64,000 nt of DNA from assembly GCA_949751835.1 (NCBI GenBank), contig CATKHK010000004.1, positions 372,001 to 436,000 of the forward strand, read 5' to 3'. Both the position numbers and the translations under genes were made by a program. The stretch is from Blepharisma japonicum (lineage: Eukaryota; Ciliophora; Heterotrichea; Heterotrichida; Blepharismidae). Under the pieces are notes generated by a model, which saw nothing but the letters and a program-made list of their open reading frames with translations, did not search any database and was not told the origin of the DNA. This document shows positions 46,379 to 55,084 of this stretch, piece by piece (the stretch's first letter is position 1; every line of letters starts with the position of its first letter).

Positions 46379-46710
46379 GACTTTTTATTTTTCAAAGGCA
46401 GCATTTTCAAGTGGAGAGTACACTTCGAAATCTGCTCCAGGATTCTGTTGGAGATTCTGGACTGATGAAAAAAATCATTAGAAATAGCTGGCAACAATTG
46501 CTTTACAGGGACTCAGATAGAGATAAAGATGGATTAAGCGGACTTGATGATATGCAAATATTGTAGATAGATATTGAACTCTTAGAAGATTTAGGCTGCA
46601 AGAAAGATGAGGCAAAAAAAGCATGAGAAGCATTAGAAGCATGTGGAGGGGAAATTGAGCATGCTCTTGAGCTGCTGCTGAAATCAAATAAAATTACTGA
46701 AAGGTATTAG
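46363..46710 (+). pseudogene. UBA-domain ORF interrupted by one in-frame TAG
   Basis: With TGA as Trp, an ORF from ATG 46363 runs through LRNLLQDSVGDSGLMKKII and SGLDDMQIL, meets TAG at 46564-46566, and then continues in the same frame as LLEDLGCKKDEAKKAWEALE, then ACGGEIEHALELLLKSNK, ending at TAG 46708. The second part is a good UBA domain (three helices, ubiquitin-binding). No 15-16 nt GT-AG intron removes the first TAG. Either the locus is decaying or the UBA exon is spliced in a way I cannot see. It sits between the two direct repeats. Confidence 0.55.
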
Positions 46711-46724
46711 GGGCAAGATTTACT

Positions 46725-46991
46725 ATGAATTATAGGAGAACTTGAAGGAAATTGCTAGAAGCAGATGAAATCATTACAATTCAGCCAAGAGATTGAAAAA
46801 GAGTTGATGTAAGACTACTTTGTAAGGAAAAAGAAAATTCCAATTGAGTGGCTAGGCTTCAAGCAAAAAGGGAGTATGATTCAATAAAAGGAGGAAACTA
46901 TAGCTGCAGCATGCTGAATGAGATGCTACAAGGTGATGAAATTGCAGGCTATGAACAATCTAAATGCACAAATATTTATTTTGAACAATAG
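46725..46991 (+). pseudogene. Possible coding remnant, 88 codons
   Basis: An ORF from ATG 46725 to TAG 46989 includes three TGA Trp codons and reads coding-like (EADEIITIQPRDWKRVDVRL, NYSCSMLNEMLQGDEIAGYE). It begins 14 bp after the UBA ORF ends, in another frame. It may be a further exon or fragment of the same broken gene. No domain recognised. Confidence 0.4.
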
Positions 46992-47041
46992 ATAAGAGTG
47001 GTGGATACGAAGAACTGAAGGAATTATGATGGGATCAGCAA

Positions 47042-47270
47042 GTCCAAATCGAGGCTCATATAAGAATACTGACATTTTATTAAATTTTGTATTGCTTAGT
47101 TATAATTTTTTGTGATAATCATATATTGCTATTAGAGATTAGTGAAATTTATACTTATCATTCCATGAGCATTAAAAATCTTTGGAAAAAATTATGTTGT
47201 GTAAATATTAGGTAGTAAATAAAATCTTCTTATTTTTTAATAGATTTCTAAAAATATCAAAAGTGAGTGC
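47042..47270 (+). repeat. Direct repeat copy B
   Basis: The diverged second copy of the 46115-46378 segment, with the same block order (CCAAATCGAGGCTCAT, ATATTGCTATTAGAGATTAG, GAGCATTAAAAATCTTTGG). It is probably the 3' end and UTR of a duplicated gene. Confidence 0.65.
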
Positions 47271-47639
47271 AATACCTGATCCTAGAGATATCTTTATTCA
47301 ATTGGAAAATCTAAATAATAAATTTTATATTAAATTTTAGAATACAATGTTTTATTAAAATTTTTGGAAATGTGATATTATTTTTGCTGCATTTTGCTAA
47401 ATAAATTTCGCTACATGAAAATATAAGTAATTGTTTTGCACATTGAAAACTAACTATTGTTTTAGGGGCAAAATCATTAAACAATATTAATCATAGATCT
47501 TCTTTTCCAATATATTATTATGATAATCTATTTATCATTAATAATAAATAAATAGCTAAATTCATTAAACTCTCTATAAATCTAAACAGAAATAGAATTA
47601 ACCATAAATTTGAAATTAGTAACTTTAATTGCTAGAGCA
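47271..47639. other. Intergenic, AT-rich
   Basis: About 370 bp with no gene seen on either strand. Confidence 0.55.
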
Positions 47640-48248
47640 TTATCCAAATGTTTTCTTAGCAATACCAATTCTGGCTGCATGCCGAAGTTGCATCTTCTCT
47701 CTAACAAATCCAGGAACCATCCCTTCTGGGTTAAATTGCACAATATAAGTCACTCTTGTTCTATTCGAATCCAACCTTTCAAAAATATACCCGCTAAAAT
47801 TCAAATGAGCTCTTACATATCCTTTCTGAAGAGGATATTCAGCTAGTTCTACACTTTTTTCAATGACATAAACTGTATTTCCACTATTTTCAGGGAATTC
47901 TTGCTGCGCAAAAAGAAGTTCGCGATCACTCATAGGCCATCTTGCTTTTATTATTGATTTGAGTAGCTTTAAGTTTCCAGTGTCTTGGAGAACTGTAATT
48001 GTTTTTAAATTCTCACTCCATTGACTATTGTTATTATGATTTCTGAAAAACTGGACACAAGTTTCTAAAGGAGCATTAATCTCTCCGATACCTCTTGCAA
48101 TAGGGTAGTCATCATGAGGACGAGCAGAATATTCAACTCCCCCCTCAGAATCTCTTGAGCCCCAGTCACTTCTTCCTGCAAGATCTTTTATTTCATCAAG
48201 TGCTCTAGTGAGAACCGCGCTTGAAGTACTTACCCAGCCACTTTCCAT
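47640..48248 (-). CDS. START-domain lipid-transfer-like protein, 202 aa
   Basis: A single exon from ATG 48248 to TAA 47640. Almost the whole protein is one START-type domain. It shows the helix-grip pattern with ARGIGEINAPLETCVQFFRN, NNNSQWSENLKTITVLQD, then LKLLKSIIKARWPMSDRELLF. The family's conserved Trp-Pro..DR before the strand is present. YIFERLDSNRTRVTYIVQFNPEGMVP then precedes the C-terminal helix. START domains carry a lipid such as phosphatidylcholine, ceramide or sterol in an internal pocket. The ligand cannot be told from sequence. No membrane segment or targeting signal is seen, so a cytosolic carrier is likely. Confidence 0.9.
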   Translation of the reverse strand: MESGWVSTSSAVLTRALDEIKDLAGRSDWGSRDSEGGVEYSARPHDDYPIARGIGEINAPLETCVQFFRNHNNNSQWSENLKTITVLQDTGNLKLLKSIIKARWPMSDRELLFAQQEFPENSGNTVYVIEKSVELAEYPLQKGYVRAHLNFSGYIFERLDSNRTRVTYIVQFNPEGMVPGFVREKMQLRHAARIGIAKKTFG

Positions 48249-48433
48249 ATTAAATTATTATTGCGGATGATCTTTTTAGGGAATGTTTATATTTATGGAA
48301 GATATATTAGGGCTTCATATAAATACTTGAATTATTATTAAATTTTCAGACTTAAAATAGACTTCTCCATATTGGTTTTATTTAAGAATCGCTGATTAGA
48401 GAATTTACTAATCATTCTGTTACAACTGTGAAT

Positions 48434-48979
48434 TTAGCCGAGTCTGTATCCAGTGCCTTGGAATGGCTGCTGTTCTGGTGCCCTAGGAGGATCTCTTGCA
48501 TTTTGCCACGCTTGAACTGGCATATTGAGCTGAGACATTCCCATCCCGCCTCCTTCTGTAACTTCAATAAACAGGCCTAAATATTTCTAACCTTTCAGCT
48601 CTCGGTAGCTCAAAAATGTATAGAATATAGAAATCGCGTAAAAAGGAAATTTTATCATTGAGAAGAATACCATAACACCATGATCTCCTTCAATCTTGCT
48701 ATGGTCACAAAAATAGTCCCCGACTAGCATTATACAGGTCATAATATCCATCATACAAAGCACAATATAAAATACGCATGTGCATCAATTTCTCGAACAT
48801 GTAATCATATACAAAATGCTTGCTCCTATAAGTAAAAGAAAGCCTGATCATATATCTACAAACATATTAAAGATCCCAAGCATGACTTGAATGATCACGA
48901 GTACTTTTATTATGCGAAAAAGCTTGATTGCTTGCGGAGAAGGATTTTCAGGCACTGGAGATGGAATACAGCAATACAT
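48434..48979 (-). CDS. Four-helix membrane protein with C-terminal SHP-type p97-binding motif, 176 aa, one intron
   Basis: This short gene becomes visible only when TGA is read as Trp and one intron is removed. From ATG 48979 four hydrophobic segments follow (VLVIIQVMLGIFNMFVDIW, GFLLLIGASILYMIT, FYIVLCMMDIMTCIML, VMVFFSMIKFPFYAISIFY). The 15-nt intron 48577-48591 joins YRELK to GLFIEVTEGGG. The cytosolic tail is Gly/Pro/Gln-rich and ends exactly with FQGTGYRLG. That fits the SHP box (F-x-G-x-G-x-x-L) used by Derlins, p47 and UBAC2 to bind p97/VCP. The four-TM body resembles TVP15/COPI-associated small Golgi/ER proteins. I infer an ER or Golgi membrane protein that recruits p97. Confidence 0.85.
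48577..48591 (-). other. 15-nt intron in SHP-box membrane protein gene
   Basis: GTTAGAAATATTTAG on the minus strand. It joins the membrane part to the tail carrying the SHP motif. Confidence 0.88.
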
Positions 48980-49028
48980 TTTTTATTTCTACTTTAATAA
49001 GAATTGTAACTATTACTTATTAAGCTTT

Positions 49029-50084
49029 CTAATTCTTGATGAAATAAGGTGCTGAGAGCTGCTCATAAGTGTTGATAGGGATCCCATATTCCAGGGCTTT
49101 CACTTCAGTTTTTTCAAATCCTTCACCAATATTGACCCCTCCTCCGAATATCCAGATTTTGTCCCACATCTTAAAAACCAAAGCTCGTGCCCTTGGGAAA
49201 GCCAAGGTTTGTTCTCTTACCCTTTGTGCATTGGTTTCTGTATTGAATTCGACTATTCTGTTTGATATTTCATTACCATCGCTTCCTCCTAATAAAAGAA
49301 CTGCTGTATTAAAGTTATCACATGAAGTCAGGGACATTCCAGCTAGCATTGGAATATCTGTATTAATTAAATCCCAACGGTTCAGCTCATCTGTGAATTT
49401 TTCAATTCCTCCAGACAATAGATTGGCTCCTTCAAAGCCTCCTGCTACATAAATTCCATTATGTGATGCAAATGCTGTAAACGTTGACCTAGCTTTGTTC
49501 ATAGGTGGCATGATTTGCCAGATGTTTTCTTTATAGCATTCAACCGTGTTTAAAAACACAGATGGTGAGGATTGGCCTCCCAAAATATAAAGTGTTCCTT
49601 TATAGACGACTGAAGAATGGAGATACCGACCTTCAACAAGCCTTGTTAATGGACTAACTTCTTCAACTCTTCTGCCATCGTGATCTGTGCTGATTTGGAT
49701 CTTGCTTGCTGTACATTGGGCTACTCCTTTGCATAGACCGCCTGTCATGACAAAGCTTACTCCATCTATCATACAAATGCTGCAATATTTTTCAGGTTTA
49801 ATAATTTTATTTTCGGAAAGCGTGGAGTAGATGTACCATTTCTCTTCTTTTGAATTGAAGCACAGAAGCTGGGTTTTTGTGAGGACATTTATGTTGCCGT
49901 ATCTGCCTTGAAAGATCCTATCTTCGTATTTATAATGCTCATTTGCTAAAGACTCAGATACTTGAACTTCTGGGGAAGGTTCAGCTTCGACTGAAGGAGC
50001 TGGCTGGGCCGAGGGAAGAGAGTTTCCTCCAGGAACAAATTCAGTTGCTTCTGAATTCAGCTTAAGAGTGCTGCTTGAATCCAT
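49029..50084 (-). CDS. Kelch-repeat protein with N-terminal PAM2 motif, 351 aa
   Basis: A single exon from ATG 50084. Residues 9-18 read LNSEATEFVP, an exact fit to the PAM2 consensus (LNxxAxEFxP) that binds the MLLE domain of poly(A)-binding protein, as in PAIP2, ataxin-2 and eRF3. A Pro/Glu-rich linker follows to about residue 48. Residues about 65-340 form Kelch repeats with the typical Gly-Gly pairs and distant aromatics: ILGGQSS..NTVECY, YVAGGFEGANLLSGGIEKF, LLLGGSDGNEISNRIVEFN, WIFGGGVNIG. No BTB domain is present, so it is not a standard cullin adaptor. I infer an mRNP-associated propeller protein. Confidence 0.92.
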   Translation of the reverse strand: MDSSSTLKLNSEATEFVPGGNSLPSAQPAPSVEAEPSPEVQVSESLANEHYKYEDRIFQGRYGNINVLTKTQLLCFNSKEEKWYIYSTLSENKIIKPEKYCSICMIDGVSFVMTGGLCKGVAQCTASKIQISTDHDGRRVEEVSPLTRLVEGRYLHSSVVYKGTLYILGGQSSPSVFLNTVECYKENIWQIMPPMNKARSTFTAFASHNGIYVAGGFEGANLLSGGIEKFTDELNRWDLINTDIPMLAGMSLTSCDNFNTAVLLLGGSDGNEISNRIVEFNTETNAQRVREQTLAFPRARALVFKMWDKIWIFGGGVNIGEGFEKTEVKALEYGIPINTYEQLSAPYFIKN

Positions 50085-50243
50085 TAAATATTTATCTCAT
50101 ATGAGCCTTATTAAATAATTTAGATATAAAATTGTTCACTCTATTTAATTAAGCACAAGATGAAGTAATTTGAAACATCATTTACAAATAATGTATTGAT
50201 TTTATTTCTTATTGTCCTAGTTTTTTCATTAGAATAAAATATA

Positions 50244-50876
50244 ATGGCAATTCGGCGAGAATAGTAAGATTTAAATAGTGACTACCTTTTCAAGCTTGTT
50301 ATAATTGGCGACTCTGGCGTTGGGAAATCTTGCATCATTGTCCGATTTGCTGATGATACTTTTACAGAAAGTTATTTAACCACAATAGGCGTAGACTTCA
50401 GATTCCGCACCTTAGACATTGACGGCACATCAGTCAAGCTTCAAATTGTAATTTTAATATAGTGGGACACCGCAGGCCAAGAAAGATTTAGAACAATTAC
50501 AACTGCTTATTATAGAGGCTCAGACGGTTTAATTGTAGTTTTTGATAAAACTAATAGAGACAGCTTTAAAAATGTGGACTCATGGATGGAAGAAGTCAAT
50601 AGATACGCCCATGAAAGCTCTGTGAAATTATTAATTGGAAATAAATCAGATGAAACTGCAGCTGTTGAGACAAGTGAAGGAGAAAGAAAAGCTCAACAAT
50701 ACGGAATCAACTATGTTGAAACTAGCGCCAAAACTGCATATCAGGTTGATTTAGCATTCACAACTATTGCTAGAGAGTTATTAAAAAAACGAAGAGAAAG
50801 TGGATTTCAACCAATTCCCAGGCCTAAATTGAACTTAGCTGTGAAAGAAGAGAAAAAACAACAAAATTGCTGCTAG
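50244..50876 (+). CDS. RAB1: Rab1/Ypt1-like small GTPase, 200 aa, two introns
   Basis: It switches between GTP and GDP to direct ER-Golgi or related vesicle traffic. The first exon, ATG 50244, is only 20 coding bases before intron 50264-50278 (15 nt). It reads [20 protein letters not shown] across the junction. Visible motifs are the P-loop GDSGVGKS, switch [16 protein letters not shown] (its Trp directly after intron 50448-50462, 15 nt), GNKSD and ETSAK, and a C-terminal QQNCC for double geranylgeranylation. The AGQE glutamine is kept, so GTP hydrolysis should work. [18 protein letters not shown] is closest to the Rab1/Rab8/Rab35 branch. The exact ortholog needs a tree. Confidence 0.95.
50264..50278 (+). 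other. 15-nt intron 1 of Rab gene
   Basis: GTAAGATTTAAATAG. It splits a codon (TA|T, Tyr) after MAIRRE. Confidence 0.93.
50448..50462 (+). other. 15-nt intron 2 of Rab gene
   Basis: GTAATTTTAATATAG. It lies exactly between LQI and WDTAGQ, inside switch II. Confidence 0.96.
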
Positions 50877-50901
50877 GCTATGAATTAATGAAATAGATTT
50901 A

Positions 50902-52446
50902 TTATGCGCTGCTGATTAAATTTAATTTGGCCCGAACAGCTTGAAGGAGCATTTCATTGATGTGCTCTTCAATCTTCAGAGTTTCAGGATTGGTAGGAGA
51001 TGTTGATTTGGCAAGGATCTCATGCATCCTTGCTGTTTTTTCAATTGATTTTGATTTTTCCTTAATAAGCTTTGCTTTTTCTGCAAATGGGATATCAGAA
51101 AAATCCTCATTTCAATGAACTTCTTGCTTTGTAAATAATCTGTGTAGATCATGCTCAAGATGCGATTTTTCTGCCCTTCTTTCAGCAAGATAATCAACAA
51201 CAATAGTTTTTGATTTTACGTCAGGAGTTTTGCTTACATGCTCTGATATATTTCTTTCTTTTTTTACTTTTTTTTGCTTTTTCTCTATACCTTGTATAGC
51301 ATCAGTGCTTCTGTTTAATTTTTCATAAGCTGACTCTTTGATAGGCTTTAGAATTTTGGGTAAATTTAGCCTATCCTTCATTTTTTGTATTTCAAATCGT
51401 TTCTTCTCATCTATAGTTGGATAAAACAGTTCCCTTACGATTTCTCCATACCTTTTCTGTTTTTCTCTTTTTTTCAGCCTTTCATCATGATCCCTTTTTA
51501 ATTCATCTTCCTTACTTTCACTATCATAATAGGTTTGTGTCCTTGATGGAGTCGTAAATGATTGTATTGAATTATCAATTCCTCACTTATGCTTTTCTTT
51601 TTCCCTTCTTAATTGAGCTTCTTTAGTAATTTCTTTATATTTTTTCGAGTGCTCTAATATTTCTTCTAGACTAATTGGCTGAACCTGTTGTCTTTTTTTA
51701 GCTAATTCTATTTTTCGTTTTTCAAGCTCAGGCATTTCAATTTCATTTTTATATTTTTCTTCCATAATTATGTAGAATGGTTTTGAAAAATCAGGCGATT
51801 TTTCTCTGAAAATTTGTTTTTGATGCTCTAACTCTTCCTTGCGAATTCTGGCCTTTTCTTTCAATTCCTCAATTTGCTTTTGTTTATTGATTTTCCACAT
51901 TTCTTCATTCTCGATTTCAATTCTTCGAGCTTCTTCTGCTTCTGCAATAAGCTTTAAATGATAATACGACTGGTCTTTTTCTTTCATCATTCTTCTCAAT
52001 TCTTTTTCTTTTTGGAGTCTTTTAGCTAATATTTTAAAATCTTTGATTTTCCTTTCTGAGTCTTCATCAGGTTCATATTTTGGCTGAATTTTCTTTGGTG
52101 AAATATTGGAGTCGTTGGAAGTTTCCAACATTTTAATGGAGCTGTCCAGGTCTTCTAATCGCTTTGTAAGAAGCTCTTTTTGGATTTTTGCATGTTCAAG
52201 TCTGCTTTTGTTCATTTTTTCTATTTGACTATCAATTTTTGATGAGTTTTTGTTGATGATGCTAGTCACATCTTGTTGCTCTGCAATTATAAGTTTGCGT
52301 TGTCTAATTTTTTGTATTATTTTTGACGTTGCAAAATCAAGAGATGAGGTTATAAACTACGTTAAGGTTACAGAAGCTGTTTTAATCTTGACATCAAGCT
52401 CTCCAATATTTCTATTGAGATATGAAGTGAAACTTATATCTGCCAT
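50902..52446 (-). CDS. Charged coiled-coil protein, 509 aa, one intron
   Basis: From ATG 52446 a short N-terminal part leads, after the 15-nt intron 52357-52371, into nearly continuous Lys/Glu-rich helices (for example RLQKEKELRRMMKEKDQSYY, AEEARRIEIENEEMWKINKQ). A less charged linker follows (SIQSFTTPSRTQTYYDSESK), then a second coiled part ending ISSA before TAA 50902. TGA Trp codons join the segments. The composition is that of ciliary or cytoskeletal rod proteins, but it is not specific enough to name a family. The gene converges on Rab1, with only 25 bp between the two stop codons. Confidence 0.85.
52357..52371 (-). other. 15-nt intron in coiled-coil gene
   Basis: GTAACCTTAACGTAG on the minus strand. 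It removes an in-frame TAG between KTAS and FITSSLD. Confidence 0.88.
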
Positions 52447-52654
52447 TTAATGTAATTATTACAAGGCGTTAGTACTACAGTTTACCAAAATCTTAATATG
52501 TGGCCTCGCATTTAATTTTATGTCTTTATTTATACCAACGGTAGCACATTACAAATAAAAATTGCCCTTAATTCGCCCATTCCACCCATATAATTAATTA
52601 ATTACCCCAAAGCACACTGAATTCTTAATAAATCCAATATGGATAATAATAGTT

Positions 52655-53539
52655 ATGGAGTCAATTCAGGACGACTTCCTCTCAGCCCTCCAGAAAAGAA
52701 AAAGAAATCTCTTCAAAAAACTTGAAAGAATTCAAAAAAAAGAAGGAGAACTCAAAGTTTCTGGCAAGGAGATGAACGAGGAAGAGCGTAAAATGATTGA
52801 ATCCAAGGCTCAAACTGAAGACTTTTTAGCAGAAATTGAGCGATCAATAGAGCTTTACCAAACCACAAAGCAAATCCCTAAAAAGGATGTAAAGCCTCCT
52901 ACACAGAAAATTGAAGAAGATAGGTCTGATGAAATCATTAGGCTTTGGATTTTGGGAGAATTCTTAAGATCACCGAAAGTGAAAGAAATGTTCAAAAAAT
53001 CTAACCATGGAGAATGCGATTTGGAACCATTTTTAAGCTTCCATTCACTCAGTCAAGGTGAAACTGGTGAAAAGTTCATAGATATCTATGGAAATTTCAA
53101 GCGCTCTTTAGACCTTTTTGCAATGAGAAGTGACAAAGTTGCCCCAGGAACACTGAGAACTTATAGAAGTTTATCAGATTTTGCGAATAATGCATTTCAA
53201 TGGTCCTCTGCACAAAATAAACCTGCAGATATAGTCGAAGTACCAGCAGAAAAAATTATTTCTCATGAAGTAGCAAGCAAAGAAATAATCCCAGCTACTC
53301 CTTCTGCAATTAAAGAAGAAGTTAAGGTGCAGACCGCACCAGTTGTAGAGTCTAATTGGAGCAAATTAGATGAAGAAACTAAAGATGAACCAGTTGATGA
53401 AAATGATGGATTCGTAGAAGTCACAAAGAAAAAGCCAAAACCTCACAAGAGCAATGAAAAAGAAGTCAAAAAAGAAAGAGGAGGAAGAGGAAATAGAGGT
53501 GGAAAGCGAGGAGGAGAATATAGAAAAGAAAAATCATAA
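52655..53539 (+). CDS. Caprin-like RGG-box protein, 294 aa
   Basis: ATG 52655 to TAA 53539, single exon. An upstream ATG at 52639 is out of frame. The N-terminal helix region (LQKRKRNLFKKLERIQKKEG, then KEMNEEERKMIESKAQTEDFLAEIE) follows the pattern of the caprin HR1 segment, which in animals runs EKRLRNLEKKKxKLxxY then ExLNxDQ. A helical middle (IIRLWILGEFLRSPKVKEMF) is followed by an acidic linker with DENDGFVEVTKKKPK. The last residues are an RGG-type tail (RGGRGNRGGKRGGEY) that would bind RNA. Caprins are mRNP and stress-granule proteins. The resemblance is moderate. It starts 208 bp from the divergent coiled-coil gene. Confidence 0.8.
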   Translation: MESIQDDFLSALQKRKRNLFKKLERIQKKEGELKVSGKEMNEEERKMIESKAQTEDFLAEIERSIELYQTTKQIPKKDVKPPTQKIEEDRSDEIIRLWILGEFLRSPKVKEMFKKSNHGECDLEPFLSFHSLSQGETGEKFIDIYGNFKRSLDLFAMRSDKVAPGTLRTYRSLSDFANNAFQWSSAQNKPADIVEVPAEKIISHEVASKEIIPATPSAIKEEVKVQTAPVVESNWSKLDEETKDEPVDENDGFVEVTKKKPKPHKSNEKEVKKERGGRGNRGGKRGGEYRKEKS

Positions 53540-53583
53540 ATAAATCACTTTCATTTAAAAATTTCTTAATTTATAAAAATTTC

Positions 53584-54618
53584 CTAATTCGCTCTAACTT
53601 TTTGTCTTTTTCTCGGTTCTGATTTTCTTTTTGTTGATCTATTTTCATACTTTTCTAGTTTGGCTTTAAATTCGTCCATATCAATTTTAACAGTATCCGG
53701 GTCACAAAGGCATCGTGAAACTTTTGAAGCAATATCAAGCCATTTAGGTGTTGCAAAGTTGACTGCTTCAGCGCAGTTAAATCCTGAGTTGAAGCCCATA
53801 TGATACGCTTTAGCAAAAATCACGACGTATTCTCCAGGTCGCTGAACAACTTTTTGGACATTGATCCCAGCTTTTCTCAATATTGTTGGCGATATTTGTA
53901 TAGATTTGTGTCTCAGAAACTCTGGGCACGATATATAATCATCATGAAAATGAAACTGGCAGAAACGCTCAAATCTTTCAGATTCCTCTAGTGGGATACA
54001 GTACCAGAATTTCGGCTTCCCAAAGTGCAGATAATTAATCGAGTAAAGGTCCATATCCTCTTTATGCCAGCAAAACATACTTTTCCAGCATCCTGCATAA
54101 ATAAATGGCATATTAATTCCAGCTAATTTATAAGGATGAAGCCCTTTTCTGAATATAAATTACGATAGTGTTGTATCAAGCTGTGACAAATTCCACTCAC
54201 TATCTGAGTCAAATAAGGTCTCAGCATTGCTATCAGCACCATATATAGGAGAATCATACCGAATTTGCTTCCAAAACTGCATAAAAATTACAAGCATTTC
54301 TATTTCTTCGTCTGAGAGATTCTGCTTGGGATCTCGAGAAATCGCATAATTGCGGTACGATTCTAGGTCCATTGATTTTTCAGTGATGAGATAAACATTG
54401 TATATGCCGGCGAGACCTCGAACATGCTGACGAATTGGGTTTGTTAATTGGACATTTATATCTTTGTATCCTCTTTTTCGTGCTTTCCAGCCTTCAGGAG
54501 GCACTACTTTTACCATCCCGAATTCTTCGGACAAACCTTCAACTTTCTCTATATACCCTTGGAAATCTTTCATTTCTTCCTTTGTGGGGTGAAAGACTGG
54601 ACAGAAAACTCCCTTCAT
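53584..54618 (-). CDS. KDM4-type JmjN-JmjC histone lysine demethylase, 339 aa, one intron
   Basis: It removes methyl groups from histone lysines (H3K9/H3K36 in animal KDM4) using Fe(II) and 2-oxoglutarate. The start chosen is ATG 54618, just before the JmjN domain (VFHPTKEEMKDFQGYIEKVE). The 15-nt intron 54149-54163 joins DTTLS to KGLHPYKLAGINMPF. JmjC carries the iron triad H180-x-E182 (CWHKEDMDLYSINYLHFG) and H268 (AYHMGFNSGFNCAEA), and the 2-oxoglutarate lysine in GKPKFWY. All match KDM4 closely. The basic tail is a likely nuclear signal (RKSEPRKRQKVR). There are no PHD or Tudor domains, so this is a minimal catalytic form. Confidence 0.95.
54149..54163 (-). other. 15-nt intron in KDM4-like gene
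   Basis: GTAATTTATATTCAG on the minus strand. It splits a Ser codon and restores the JmjC domain. Confidence 0.93.
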
Positions 54619-55084
54619 AATCGAAATTATCAATAATCATAACAATAAATTCAATGAGCAATTTTCTTAACGGATAGTTAGTGAAGCTTAGGGAGATTAA
54701 GCTATATATGGAATAAGGCTCTCTTTGGGAGAGAATTCTAGATCGGCGATATTAGACTGAAAAATTATAATGGATATGCTAATTTTAGAGATCAGAAAGA
54801 ATTTTTTAAAATTAAAAAGAAGAAAAATTTTTGCATAATTCTTTGAATATATACCGACTTTCAAATTTTTTCCCTTTAATATAAGTTAAATTTTTATCAA
54901 AATTCGTATGATATTAGTTATTAGAAATCAATCGAAAAATAAGTTCATATTCTCATATAATTGAGACTGAAATTTAAACACATTAAAAAATATACTTATC
55001 AATAAGAATTACAACTACTCTGCATCAGCATATTCACATTTAATATTTACTTGTTAAGAGTAATTTAAATCAGTTAAAAACACC
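54619..55084. other. Divergent intergenic region, AT-rich
   Basis: About 465 bp between the KDM4-like and CFAP100 genes. No element recognised. Confidence 0.55.

Noticed and set aside
50976-51203. Minus-strand ORF of 75 aa
   Set aside because: It overlaps the coiled-coil gene in another frame; the coiled-coil frame continues through a TGA Trp to 50902.
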